From Actinomycetes bacterium (lineage in GTDB: Bacteria > Actinomycetota > Acidimicrobiia > Acidimicrobiales > RAAP-2): 20,692 nucleotides of DNA. The translations under genes and the position numbers were made by a program. Every line of letters begins with the position of its first letter. The stretch's first letter is position 1. The stretch covers positions 1 through 20,692 of the forward strand of contig JAJYZN010000026.1 in the NCBI GenBank assembly GCA_021799915.1. Reading direction: 5' to 3'. Shown here one piece after another: positions 1 to 8,074 of this stretch. The notes under the pieces are model-generated. The model did no database searches, was not told the DNA's origin, and saw only the letters and a list, made by a program, of their open reading frames with translations.

Positions 1-744
1 GTCACGGACCTTGGGCGGCTGATCCCGATCACCTACATGAACTCCTCGGCGGCCCTCAAGGCGTTCGTCGGCACCCACGGTGGTGCGGTGTGCACCTCCT
101 CCAACGCCCGGGCCGTGCTCGCCTGGGCGCTCGGCCCGGCCGAGGACGGCGGTGCTGGCGGGCACCAGGTCCTGTTCTTCCCGGACCAGCACCTCGGTCG
201 CAACACCGGCTACGACCTCGGCTACGGCCCCGACGACATGGTGGTGTGGAACCCGAGGCTCGCCATGGGGGGGCTCGACGAGGGCCGCGTCAAGGCGGCG
301 ACGCTGCTGTTGTGGAAGGGGCACTGCTCGGTGCACCAGCGTTTCACCCCCGAGCACGTGGCGACGTTCCGAGCCGAACACCCCGGCGGCATCGTGCTCG
401 TCCATCCCGAGTGCGCCCACGAGGTGGTCGAGCTGGCCGACGAGGTCGGCTCGACCGACGCCATCATCCGGGCGGTGGCCGCCGCCCCCTCGGGGGCCAC
501 CGTGGGCATCGCCACCGAGATCCACCTGGTCAAGCGGCTGGCCGACGAGCACCCCGACAAGCAGGTCGTCTGCCTCGACCCGCTGGTGTGCCCGTGCTCG
601 ACGATGTTCCGCATCGACGCCCCCCACCTGGCCTGGGTGCTCGAGGGCCTGGTCGCCGGAGAGGTCCGCAACCGGATCACCGTCGAGCAGGAGACGGCCG
701 CCGGGGCCCTGGTGGCGCTGGAGCGCATGCTCGCCATCACCTGA
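1..744 (+). CDS. nadA: Quinolinate synthase NadA, 3' part (5' end outside window)
   Basis: Quinolinate synthase condenses iminoaspartate with dihydroxyacetone phosphate in the cytoplasm, the second step of de novo NAD synthesis, using one [4Fe-4S] cluster. The reading frame is open from base 1, so the gene is cut by the window edge; 247 C-terminal residues of a protein usually about 350 long are present. Visible family signatures are YMNSSAALKAF followed by GGAVCTSSNA (first cluster Cys), HPECAHEV (second) and CPCSTMFRI (third). These match the three-Cys cluster-binding pattern of NadA. The 3' end is intact, ending in LAIT. No nadB or nadC is visible because the downstream side is occupied by an IS110 relic that starts within about 30 bp of the stop codon. 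Codon use is very GC-rich (46 of 60 bases in 121-180), unlike the genes at 2557-7146. Confidence 0.96.
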   Translation, partial: VTDLGRLIPITYMNSSAALKAFVGTHGGAVCTSSNARAVLAWALGPAEDGGAGGHQVLFFPDQHLGRNTGYDLGYGPDDMVVWNPRLAMGGLDEGRVKAATLLLWKGHCSVHQRFTPEHVATFRAEHPGGIVLVHPECAHEVVELADEVGSTDAIIRAVAAAPSGATVGIATEIHLVKRLADEHPDKQVVCLDPLVCPCSTMFRIDAPHLAWVLEGLVAGEVRNRITVEQETAAGALVALERMLAIT

Positions 745-770
745 GTTCTCTATGTCAACCCCCCCTCGCG

Positions 771-1746
771 TCAGGCGGCGCTGAGGAGGCGTTGTGCTCC
801 CCGGTGAACGGTGGGTTCATAGGGCGTCTCGTCCTGCCAGCAGCGCCAGATGACGTAGCACCACGCCCGGGCGAGGACCTGCACGGCCTGTGGGTGGCGC
901 ATCCCCCGGGCCCTGGCGCGGCGATAGACGTCGTCGGCCCAGGGGTTCGCCCGGATGCTGTCCTGGGCGAAGTCGCACGAGGCGTTCTTCAGCCACTTCT
1001 CCGAGGAGTAGCGGTGGACCACCGCGTGGTGCTGTCCGGAGGCTCGGGTGGAGGGGCCACGCCGGCCAGACAGGCGAGCGACTGGGGCGTGGGGAACCGC
1101 GCCTTGCAGGCGCCGATCTCGGCCAGGAGCGAGGCGGCCCGGACCGTGCCCGACCGGGGCACGCTCTGGAAGATCGGCACCAGCTGGTGGGCGACGAGGG
1201 CCTCGGCGATGCGGGACTCGAGCCCGGCGATCTGGGCGGCGACCTTTTCGATGACCGAGACGAGTGCCAGGGTGACCACGGCCAAGAGCTCGGCCTCTCC
1301 CCGAAGCCCCTCGGGGCACCACGAAGACGCCCGAAGAGGACCACCGGGTCCTTGCGGCCGCAGTAGCCGTTGGCCGCCAGCCACGCCGCCAAGCGGCGCT
1401 CGGAGAGCCAGTCGGCCCGCACCTGGGAGGAGAACCGGGCCAAGAAGCGCAGGGCGATCGGGCTGTGGGTGTCGGCGAAGACCCTCGTCTCACCGGGAAA
1501 GGCCCGCTCGAGGTGGGCCCCGAGTTGCTGGACGAGGGCCACGCGGTGCGCGACCAGCTCCTTGCGCACCCCCACGGCACCGCGCAGGGCCCGGGTCGCC
1601 TCGCTGTCGTGTTCGAGGGCCCGCAGCCGGTGGCCGTCGGTGCGCAGCGCGTCGGCCAGCATGAAGGCATCCGAGCGGTCGGACTTGTTGCCGGCCAGGC
1701 TGTAGCGGCTCCGCAGGCCCTTCACCACCCGCGACGGCACCACCAC
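771..1746 (-). pseudogene. IS110-family transposase, truncated and frameshifted
   Basis: Three minus-strand frames join to give one IS110-type transposase. From about 1746 to 1320 the frame reads the end of the DEDD domain (RVVKGLRSRYSLAGNKSDRSDA, then LADALRTDGHR). From about 1320 to 1070 a second frame reads the Transposase_20 region (FQSVPRSGTVRAASLLAEIG, LACLAGVAP). From about 1070 to 771 a third frame reads STRASGQHHAVVHRYSSEKW and ends WRCWQDETPYEP...LLSAA. So there are at least two frameshifts. The N-terminal 50-60 residues, which should hold the first catalytic acidic residues, are missing: the frame runs into an IS3 fragment at about 1746-1758. The copy cannot be active. IS110 elements lack clear terminal inverted repeats, so I cannot mark its ends. 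It lies directly behind nadA without disrupting it. Confidence 0.9.
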
Positions 1747-1757
1747 GACGCTGGTGC

Positions 1758-2015
1758 CGGTTCAACGGCACCGGCACGGTGTTCATCGACCCGGGGTCAC
1801 CCCCCTGGCAGAACGCCTGGATCGAGAGCTTCAACGGCCGGATGCGCGATGAGTTTCTGAACGGCCGGCAGTTCGATTCGCTGATCGAGGCCAAGGTGCT
1901 CACCGAGGACTGGAGGATCGACTACAACTTGAACCGGCCTCACAGTGCGCACGGCTGGCCGGCTGAGTTCGCCCGGGACTGGCTCACCAACAACCAACCA
2001 CAGCTCGCATTATGA
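1758..2015 (+). pseudogene. IS3-family transposase OrfB, C-terminal fragment
   Basis: This 85-codon fragment encodes the end of an IS3-type integrase-core transposase. FIDPGSPPWQNAWIESFNGR covers the last catalytic Glu region (ESFNGRMRDEFLN), and the tail YNLNRPHSAHGWPAEFARDW is the family's usual C-terminal sequence. The frame has no matching N-terminal part: upstream it runs at once into the IS110 relic, so about 200 residues, including the first two catalytic Asp residues, are gone. The 35 bases after the stop (about 2016-2045, ending GGTCAGGTTGAC) look like the right end of such an element, but the left end is absent. Together with the IS110 relic it forms an IS-on-IS scar between nadA and the next gene. 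Confidence 0.88.
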
Positions 2016-2068
2016 GTGGCTCAGCTATCGGGGTCCGGTCAGGTTGACCGCCAACACGTATCGGTCCG

Positions 2069-2446
2069 ATGAACACTGCACCTACCTGTGCAGCACCGGG
2101 GTGCAACAACCCGGTGCCTCGGCGCCCGGGCCGGGCCGGGCGACCACCGATCTACTGCTCGCCGGCCTGCCGGCCCTCCTACGTCCGGCCCGTCCCCGCG
2201 GTCGAGGTCGACCAGCAGGACTCCACTGACGACGAGCAGACGGGCCGTGACTGGGTCGTGCGGATCCGCCGTGGTGAGCTCTTCGTCGTCGCCGGACGCG
2301 GGCTCGGCCGGTTCAGCGCCGTGGCGCTGGCCACCGAACTCCGGTCGCTCATGGAGGGCACAGGGCACATCGTGACGCTGACGGCCGATCGCCCACGGCG
2401 GCAACCGTCCGAACGCGCCGACCAGAACGGAGACGCCATCGAGTAG
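2069..2446 (+). CDS. Small protein with an N-terminal Cys (zinc-finger-like) motif, function unknown
   Basis: This is a 125-residue protein. Residues 7-34 contain C-x4-C ... Y-C-S-x2-C (CAAPGCNNPV, then RPPIYCSPACR), a four-Cys arrangement that recalls short zinc-binding knuckles such as those in CGNR or FCS-type fingers. The middle (about residues 60-105) has a mixed strand-helix look (DWVVRIRRGELFVVAGRG, then a helix with LATELRSLMEG), and the tail is polar. I do not recognise a named family. The ATG at 2069 has no good ribosome-binding site, because the upstream bases are the presumed end of the IS3 relic; an upstream start may have been lost. It stands alone between IS debris and the convergent zwf. 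It may be a passenger of a mobile element or a DNA-binding accessory protein; both are guesses. Confidence 0.55.
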   Translation: MNTAPTCAAPGCNNPVPRRPGRAGRPPIYCSPACRPSYVRPVPAVEVDQQDSTDDEQTGRDWVVRIRRGELFVVAGRGLGRFSAVALATELRSLMEGTGHIVTLTADRPRRQPSERADQNGDAIE

Positions 2447-2471
2447 ACATCATTCACAAACGTCGGACGAC

Positions 2472-2510
2472 GGAATTCCGTGACGGAAACGCCAGGGAAT
2501 TCCGTGACGG
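2472..2510. repeat. Tandem 15-bp direct repeat GGAATTCCGTGACGG (two copies)
   Basis: Two identical copies of GGAATTCCGTGACGG lie at 2472-2486 and 2496-2510, 24 bp apart start to start. The first is embedded in a perfect 12-bp palindrome, ACGGAATTCCGT (2470-2481); the second keeps the GGAATTCC core. The repeat sits in the 110-bp gap between two convergent genes. It could be the end-repeat array of a lost insertion sequence (IS21-type elements carry repeated terminal motifs) or a protein-binding site. Confidence 0.6.
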
Positions 2511-2556
2511 TCGACAATCCGATACTCGACCTGCGATATGTGCTGGAGTTCGCGGG

Positions 2557-3942
2557 TCAGGGGTTGTGCCAGCGCCCGGGTGTGACGAGTTCATCGGCTT
2601 GCGGTGGTCCCCAGCTGCCGGGTTGGTAGGGATAGGCGGGGTTGTGGTGGTCGAGGACGGCATCGACGACAGTCCACGAAGCCTCGACCGAGTCTTCACT
2701 CGTGAAGAGGCTGGCGTCACCGATGAGAGCATCGCCGAGGAGGCGCTCGTAGGGGCCCTCCTCGGTCGGTTGGGCGTTGAACAGCGACAGTTCTCGCTGC
2801 ATGCCGACAAACTCCTCTCCGACTTGCTTGACCCTCGCGGCGAGCGCGATCTCTGGATTGGGCGACAATCGAAACCTCAGGTAGTTGGTGTCAACGCCGC
2901 TGGCGACGGAATCATCGAAGAGCCGCTGAGGTGGTGGCGTTAGCTCGACCATCACTTCGGCGGCCGTCGTAGCCAATCGTTTACCCGTGCGGAGATACCA
3001 CGGAACACCTGCCCAGCGCCAAGAGTCGATAAAGAGCCGCAACGCACAGAACGTCTCCACATCCGAGTTCGCTGCGACTCCAGGTTCGTCCCGGTAGCCG
3101 ACGAACTGGCCCCGGATGATCTCGTCGGCGGTCAGAGGGCGCATGGCCTTGTACACGTTGAACTTCTCGGCCTGCACCGCCTGGTACCCCTGGTATGCGG
3201 GCGGTTCCATAGCCAGCAGTGCCAAGACCTGGAAGGGGTGGTTCTCCACCACGTCTCGCAGCGCACCGGCCGTTTCGTAAAAGCTGCCTCGACCCTCCAC
3301 TCCGAACGATTCCGACAGCGTTATCTGAACGCTCGCGACGTAATTTCGGTTCCAGATCGGCTCCAGAAATGAGTTCGCGAACCGAAAGTAGAGAAGATTC
3401 ATGATCTCCTCCTTGCCCAGGAAGTGATCGATGCGGAAGATGGCATCCGACGGGAACACGGACCGGAGAACCCGATTGAGCTGACGAGCTGAGGAGAGAT
3501 CGCGACCGAACGGCTTCTCCACCACGACCCGAGAACCGACCGACAGGCCGGCTGCGCTCAGGGCTTCTATGACGGTCGAGAACAGCGAAGGGGGAATGGC
3601 CAGGTAGTGGAGCGGCCGGTGCGCTGCGCCGAGAGCTTTCTTCAAGGCAAGAAACGTCGCCGGGTCAGCGTAATCACCCTCGACGTAGGCGAGCAGGCCC
3701 AGGAGGCGCTCCAAGGCGTCGTGGTCCTCGGTGCCACGACTTACCTCGTGCACTGCCTCACGCGCGTACTCTCGAAGCCGGTGGATATCCCACTTGGCAA
3801 GGGACACGCCGATGATCGGAACGTTGAGCGCGTTTTGCTTCACGAGCCCATAGAGGGCCGGGAAAATCTTCTTGTGCGCTAAATCGCCAGTCGCGCCGAA
3901 AAAGACGAGCGCATCTGCGGATTGATTGGCGCGCTTTGTCAT
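2557..3942 (-). CDS. zwf: Glucose-6-phosphate 1-dehydrogenase
   Basis: The enzyme oxidises glucose 6-phosphate to 6-phosphogluconolactone with NAD(P)+, the entry to the oxidative pentose phosphate pathway, in the cytoplasm. The protein has 461 residues, near the usual 460-510. The N-terminal dinucleotide-binding motif is FFGATGDLA (residues 14-22). EKPFGRDL lies at 142-149. The active-site signature RIDHFLGKE lies at 170-178, with the catalytic His in the following domain implied by the conserved SFGVEGRGSFYE stretch. The C-terminal region ends PGSWGPPQADELV, as is normal for the family. The start is fixed by context: its ATG overlaps the stop of the upstream radical SAM gene (ATGA, 3939-3942), so the two are translationally coupled. 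No gnd, pgl or opcA lies beside it, which is unusual for an actinobacterial zwf. GC content is lower than in nadA. Confidence 0.96.
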   Translation of the reverse strand: MTKRANQSADALVFFGATGDLAHKKIFPALYGLVKQNALNVPIIGVSLAKWDIHRLREYAREAVHEVSRGTEDHDALERLLGLLAYVEGDYADPATFLALKKALGAAHRPLHYLAIPPSLFSTVIEALSAAGLSVGSRVVVEKPFGRDLSSARQLNRVLRSVFPSDAIFRIDHFLGKEEIMNLLYFRFANSFLEPIWNRNYVASVQITLSESFGVEGRGSFYETAGALRDVVENHPFQVLALLAMEPPAYQGYQAVQAEKFNVYKAMRPLTADEIIRGQFVGYRDEPGVAANSDVETFCALRLFIDSWRWAGVPWYLRTGKRLATTAAEVMVELTPPPQRLFDDSVASGVDTNYLRFRLSPNPEIALAARVKQVGEEFVGMQRELSLFNAQPTEEGPYERLLGDALIGDASLFTSEDSVEASWTVVDAVLDHHNPAYPYQPGSWGPPQADELVTPGRWHNP

Positions 3943-5771
3943 TGGCGTGTCAAGGGCGCGTCAGCGGGCATGGCGATGTCATAGCGCCCCCTAAAGCGAG
4001 CGGAACTCTGGCGGACTTCGGCCGCAAGAGCACTCCCCAGATAAGAGAGAAGTGCTCGGCTCACTCGGATCCCCGCGGAAGGAGTCCAGGTCAGCTCGCT
4101 GGCTGCGGACACAGTCTCAGTATTGGCGGCTAGGACCTCGAGATGCATCCCGCTCAGCAGCGACTCACGCTCGGTGCGAGGAAGGTCCTTTGCTTGGTCC
4201 AGGGCAGCAAGGACGTGTCGGGCTTTTTCTATATGGTCGTGGATGGTGGAGAAGGTCGCTTCATCAACGAGTTTGGCTTCGAACTTCATTTGGTTGAGCG
4301 ACTCCGCGACCTGATAAGTCGTATCCACCAGTGTCCTGCGGTCCATCTGGTCCGTGTCGAACGAGAGCACATCGCGCCAATCGAGCTCCTCCAGAGCCTG
4401 GGTGTACTCCGCCAAGGTGGAGAACCGTCTCTGATAGCCGAGATCCGCGTTCTCGAATGCCCGACTTCCCGGATCGAGGAACGGTCCGAGGGGAGCGGCG
4501 TAGAACTGCAGGCGAGAATCAGCACCGAAGTGTTCGACCAGGTGCCGGCAATAATCCACCGTCTTGAGCGCCTGGGCGGGGGTCTGGTGGGGGATGCCAA
4601 CCATGAAGAACAGATCGAGTTTGCGGCAGCCGTGCGTTAGGCCACTGGCAATTGTCGCCTCCACCTCGGCATTCGAGCAGGCGAACTTTCCGTTGACATG
4701 TCGCAGCTGCTCGTCGGGAGACTCGATGGTGATCTCCATGCTCCACGCGCTGGTCGAACGACGAACGAGCTCGAAGAAGTCGTCGTGAGCAGGAAAGAAG
4801 AGTTCGATCACGAGCTCGTTCGGGACGTTCGCCTCTCTGAGCAGCTCGAAAAAACGCTGTGCTCTCGGCAGGCCGCCTATACGTGGGTCGTGCACCATGA
4901 AGATCGGCGCACCCGAGAATGAGGCGATGGTGCGCATGTCAGAGACGAGTTTTTCCGGGGAGCGGTAGGCGGGCCGGTCCCGATTGCACACGCGCTTATA
5001 GGCCGATCGTGACCCGCCGCAGATGGCGCAGTCGTAGGTGCAGCCCCTCGCGTTGAGCACCATGGTCGTCGGCGATCGGAGCCACCGCAGATACGGAACG
5101 AGGTCGAGAAGATCCCAGTACTTGAACACCGAACGCAGGGCGTAGTCGTAGTCGGGGACGTCGACGTAGTCCAAATCCGAGGGCACGAACGACAACGGGT
5201 TGACAGCGATGGTGCCGTCAGCTCGCTTCCAGGTCAGGTTCTCCACCCGGTCAAGAGGCTGTCCCTCTCGCAGTGCTTGGAGCAGCTGGCGAGCCGGCTC
5301 CTCGGTCGAGTCGCCCCGGAGCACGAAGTCAACATATGGGAGCCGGACAAGCTCCTCGTGGTAATAGCTCGAGGAGAGGCCGCCCAGCAGTACCTTGGCA
5401 TGCGGGTGCACCGACTTCACCACCTGGGCGATTCCGAGGGCGCCATTGGCATGCGGTAGCCAATGCAGGTCGATGCCGAATACGGGAGCCTTGATCTTGT
5501 GCAGATGGGTGGCGACATCATACGAACGAGATCGCAACATCCGGTAGGCGAGGTTGACGATCCGCACGTTGTAGGCGTTCTTTGACAGATATCCGGCAAG
5601 GCTCGTGAGCCCAACCGGGTACATCTCGAACTCATCGCTCGATGGAACCACGTCGGCGACCGGGCCCAGCAACGCTTCGCGACGCCGAAAGTCGTAGACT
5701 GAAGGCGCGTGCAGTAGTGCGAGATCGACACCAAATACCGATCGCAATCCCCTAATCGGTTTCGGCCACAT
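3939..5771 (-). CDS. Cobalamin-binding radical SAM protein (Ta0216-like family)
   Basis: The protein has an N-terminal B12-binding-type domain followed by a radical SAM domain. The frame is open up to 6029, but its first 86 residues look like non-coding translation. Family similarity begins just after the Met at 5769-5771 (VDLALLHAPSVYDFRRREAL), so I prefer that start (610 residues), although no ideal ribosome-binding site precedes it. The B12 region includes FGIDLHWLPHANG and VLLGGLSSSYYHEELV. The [4Fe-4S] motif is RGC-TYD-C-AI-C-GGS, i.e. C-x3-C-x2-C at residues 244, 248 and 251. The wording FEMYPVGLTSLAGYL and FVLRGDSTEEPARQLL is typical of the uncharacterised family with Ta0216 of Thermoplasma as namesake, found in archaea and some bacteria. 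The substrate is unknown; these enzymes often do methylations or rearrangements. Its stop overlaps the zwf start. Confidence 0.87.
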   Translation of the reverse strand: MWPKPIRGLRSVFGVDLALLHAPSVYDFRRREALLGPVADVVPSSDEFEMYPVGLTSLAGYLSKNAYNVRIVNLAYRMLRSRSYDVATHLHKIKAPVFGIDLHWLPHANGALGIAQVVKSVHPHAKVLLGGLSSSYYHEELVRLPYVDFVLRGDSTEEPARQLLQALREGQPLDRVENLTWKRADGTIAVNPLSFVPSDLDYVDVPDYDYALRSVFKYWDLLDLVPYLRWLRSPTTMVLNARGCTYDCAICGGSRSAYKRVCNRDRPAYRSPEKLVSDMRTIASFSGAPIFMVHDPRIGGLPRAQRFFELLREANVPNELVIELFFPAHDDFFELVRRSTSAWSMEITIESPDEQLRHVNGKFACSNAEVEATIASGLTHGCRKLDLFFMVGIPHQTPAQALKTVDYCRHLVEHFGADSRLQFYAAPLGPFLDPGSRAFENADLGYQRRFSTLAEYTQALEELDWRDVLSFDTDQMDRRTLVDTTYQVAESLNQMKFEAKLVDEATFSTIHDHIEKARHVLAALDQAKDLPRTERESLLSGMHLEVLAANTETVSAASELTWTPSAGIRVSRALLSYLGSALAAEVRQSSARFRGRYDIAMPADAPLTRQ

Positions 5772-6258
5772 CCAGTTTTCGATGGTTGCTCCCCGTTCCG
5801 AAGTGGGGGGAACAACTGAGCTTTCTCCACCATCTCGGCGTCTCGGTGTCACGACCGGCGTCCATATCGTTGCTGGGCACGAAACCGAGCCAGCAACCCA
5901 GGTCCGCTGATGCCGTCGCGGTGAAGCCGACGTCTTTCCTCGATCGTTCGGGGTTAAAGGGAGATTCATCGACGTGCGCTCAGGTTGGCCGCGACGGCCA
6001 AAAGGCAATGTTCGGTCCTTCTTGATCACTGGGAGTGGATCGAAGTGCTTCTACTCCGACAGGAGTTCCACCGCGACCGGCCAAGTGACGTAGCTGCGCG
6101 GGCTGAAAGCAGCCGTTGCTTCCAACCTGGTTCAACCCGGGCTGAGGCAGCAATCTCACGTGAGCTTCGATTCCTCGGCGGAGCCTGTTCTCCTTGACGT
6201 GACGATCGGCGAACCGCTCTGACCCCGAGTCAGGTCACAAGTAAGTCCGTCGAATGCC
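5772..6258. other. Intergenic/leader region between the radical SAM gene and tetR
   Basis: These 487 bases hold no convincing gene. The radical SAM frame stays open through 6029 on the minus strand but shows no family similarity there. A near-perfect inverted repeat, CCTGGTT-C-AACCCGG (6126-6140, one mismatch), and a small hairpin, GGCTG-AAAG-CAGCC (6101-6114), lie upstream of the radical SAM/zwf pair. They could be an operator or leader structure, but neither matches a site I know. Confidence 0.4.
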
Positions 6259-7146
6259 TCACTGTTGCACATGGGGGAACTCGTCGATCGGCAGTGCATC
6301 GAGGGCGTCCAATGTCGAACGACGACGTGTATCGTCCCAGGTGACGGAAGGGTCCGGCTCAAGGGCCGCTCGGGCAAGCGCGACCATGGCCAGGGCTGGC
6401 AGCGACCACTCCGAGGGCTGATCGGCCCCGAAGGGTCGCGCTTGGGTCCGCTTCTCCGAGATGGAGGAAACGGAGACATTCATGGTCACGAGGCCTCTCA
6501 TGGTGGCAGTCAGGACTACAGCAAGCGATTCGAAGGTGAAGCTGGTCCGCTCCCGCAGGCGATAGCCGAGAAGCTCCGAGAGCCATCGCCAGGCGTTGCT
6601 CACTCTCTCGACGTGGACCTTCTCCGACTGCGTCATGGCCTGGCCGACCTCATCACGAAGGCTCCCGTCGGCCAAGCTCAGATAGGTTGCCTGTAAGGCA
6701 AGATAAGTCCGCCACCGGGCTGAACCCCGTAGGGCCTCGAAGTCGAACAAGGACACGCGTCGAAAGAATTCAGCAACGAGTGCGTCGCGTTGCTCCTGTG
6801 TCTCGAGCCAATCCTGGTGTTCAACGATGACGCTCTTGATACGAGCGATCTCCTCGGTGACGATTTCTGGCGAAGCATCGGTCGCCAGCCTTTTTACCAG
6901 GTCGCTGAAGAAGAGGTCCTTGTAGGGCCAGCGACGGTAGACAGCGCTCCGCGAAACCCCCGCTTCGCGGATCACCTCCTCGAAGCTGATGTGGTCAAGG
7001 CCCACCGTCAGACCAGCGCGGCTCAGGAGGTCCAGGCCGGCCCCAACCATCCGCTGTTCGGTTTCCGCCTCGTTCAGCCGGCGATTCCGGCGGGCGAGCC
7101 CAGTGGGTGGGTGAACACCAGCTTGAATTTCCAGAGAAACAGACAT
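6259..7146 (-). CDS. TetR/AcrR-family transcriptional regulator
   Basis: This is a 295-residue one-component regulator, longer than the usual 190-230 because of an extended C-terminal ligand domain. The N-terminal DNA-binding domain covers about residues 25-85, with the helix-turn-helix in ISFEEVIREAGVSRSAVYRRW (residues 53-73), the standard TetR pattern. The ATG at 7146 follows GGGATACT, an acceptable ribosome-binding site; the first 25 residues form a polar leader. The gene diverges from an F420-type nitroreductase-family gene across 64 bp containing a small inverted repeat, the usual arrangement for a TetR repressor that controls itself and its neighbour. Its ligand is unknown. It could also act on the radical SAM/zwf pair downstream on the same strand, but the 487-bp gap argues for separate transcription. 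Confidence 0.92.
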   Translation of the reverse strand: MSVSLEIQAGVHPPTGLARRNRRLNEAETEQRMVGAGLDLLSRAGLTVGLDHISFEEVIREAGVSRSAVYRRWPYKDLFFSDLVKRLATDASPEIVTEEIARIKSVIVEHQDWLETQEQRDALVAEFFRRVSLFDFEALRGSARWRTYLALQATYLSLADGSLRDEVGQAMTQSEKVHVERVSNAWRWLSELLGYRLRERTSFTFESLAVVLTATMRGLVTMNVSVSSISEKRTQARPFGADQPSEWSLPALAMVALARAALEPDPSVTWDDTRRRSTLDALDALPIDEFPHVQQ

Positions 7147-7155
7147 AGTATCCCA

Positions 7156-7168
7156 AATATCGAATATT
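7156..7168. promoter_or_regulatory. Candidate TetR operator in the divergent promoter region
   Basis: AATAT-CGA-ATATT is a perfect 5-bp inverted repeat with a 3-bp spacer, in an unusually AT-rich stretch of the 64-bp region between tetR and the nitroreductase-family gene (7147-7210). It lies 10 bp upstream of the tetR start, so a bound repressor would block the tetR promoter. TetR sites are often longer, so this may be only the core. The assignment is by position and symmetry alone. Confidence 0.4.
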
Positions 7169-7210
7169 CAATGTCACTAGTGTAGGACCAGGACCGGGGG
7201 TTGTCGAGCT

Positions 7211-7714
7211 GTGCTCTACTCGGATGAACAGCTGCGGGCCATGTATGCCGGGGGTCGAGGGAACCGGACGGCTCGGAGGTTCTCGCGCTTTTGGAACTGG
7301 GTCTTTGCCTTGGGCCTGGTTCCGCGCCGATGGGTCTGTCTTGAGGTTCGCGGGCGGCGTTCAGGTCTCCCCACTCGCTTCCCGTTGGGGATGGCCGACT
7401 GGCAGGGAGAGTGGTACCTCGTTTCCATGCTGGGTGCCGACTGCAACTGGGTGCGTAACGTTCGCTCGGCTAACGGCGAGGCGACGCTCCGCCACCGAGG
7501 TGTCCTGCGTTGCCGGCTCGTCGAGGTTCCGATTGAGGAACGCCCTCCGATCCTCAAGCGGTATCTCGAGAAAGTGCCGGGCGCTCGGCCACACGTCCCT
7601 TTGGTTCCGGGCGCGCCCTTGGCCGACTTCACACAGATCGCATCCCGATTTCCGGTCTTCCGAGTGACGTCGCGGGAAGCCGATGCCGATGCGGTCGGGC
7701 CCGGATGTCATTGA
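7211..7714 (+). CDS. Deazaflavin (F420)-dependent nitroreductase-family protein
   Basis: This 167-residue protein belongs to the split beta-barrel family that includes Mycobacterium tuberculosis Ddn (PF04075). Members bind coenzyme F420 and reduce quinones or nitro compounds. Family signs are LEVRGRRSGLPTRFPLGMA (residues 45-63), GEWYLVSMLGADCNWVRNVR (71-90) and GEATLRHRG. The length matches the usual 130-170. The GTG start at 7211 is preceded by GGGGG at 7196-7200. It is transcribed away from tetR and probably repressed by it. There is no visible signal peptide. The last 15 residues are acidic and not family-like. F420 use supports an actinobacterial host. The physiological substrate is unknown, and some relatives are quinone reductases rather than nitroreductases. 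Confidence 0.88.
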   Translation: MLYSDEQLRAMYAGGRGNRTARRFSRFWNWVFALGLVPRRWVCLEVRGRRSGLPTRFPLGMADWQGEWYLVSMLGADCNWVRNVRSANGEATLRHRGVLRCRLVEVPIEERPPILKRYLEKVPGARPHVPLVPGAPLADFTQIASRFPVFRVTSREADADAVGPGCH

Positions 7715-8074
7715 ATCTGGCACCCAGCGCTGGTTTCGAACCACTCGAGGAGCACGTAGACCGCGAGTGAGGTCATGGGTGGCCAGCTGAGCCGCCACGC
7801 CGAGAGTCCAGGGGGAACGTTCGGCCCTGCAATGCGCTCCACCGCCCATCTCTTGCAGCACCACAACGTCGGTTGTGGGTGGCAGCGTTGCCGCGTGCCA
7901 ATCGTGTCCCATCGACGAGAGCGATGCTGACGATCCGGTCGATCCAGGTGTCGTCGTGGCCCGCCCGTGATGTCACAGAGACACCCAAGGGGGTATGGGC
8001 CCCCAGCCTTCCACCCCACAAATTGCCCTCGCGGCCCAAGTACCCTGGAGGGCTGATTCGCCGTGAAAAGCCGA
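7715..8074. other. Gene-poor region with a degenerate CsoR/CstR-like site
   Basis: I found no protein I can support in these 360 bases on either strand. Several short frames exist (for example minus-strand frames between 7773 and 7980), but none resembles a family I know. At 7981-7996 lies ACACCC-AAGG-GGGTAT, one base away from the ATACCC-N4-GGGTAT pattern that is perfect at 11885-11900. The region is probably decayed sequence between the nitroreductase gene and the IS630 relic. Confidence 0.5.

Noticed and set aside
90..1664. A 524-codon open frame on the plus strand across nadA and the IS110 relic.
   Set aside because: Its translation is rich in Arg, Gly and Pro and has no domain; it is an off-frame shadow of very GC-rich coding DNA.
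5772..6029. An 86-residue N-terminal extension of the radical SAM protein.
   Set aside because: The sequence (Arg/Pro/Ser-rich, no domain) does not resemble family N-termini, which begin about 14 residues after the Met at 5771.
7773..7980. A minus-strand frame with TWIDRIVSIALV, faintly like the start of DUF2892 membrane proteins of sulfur loci.
   Set aside because: The resemblance covers about ten residues and the rest is polar and unrelated, so it cannot support a call.
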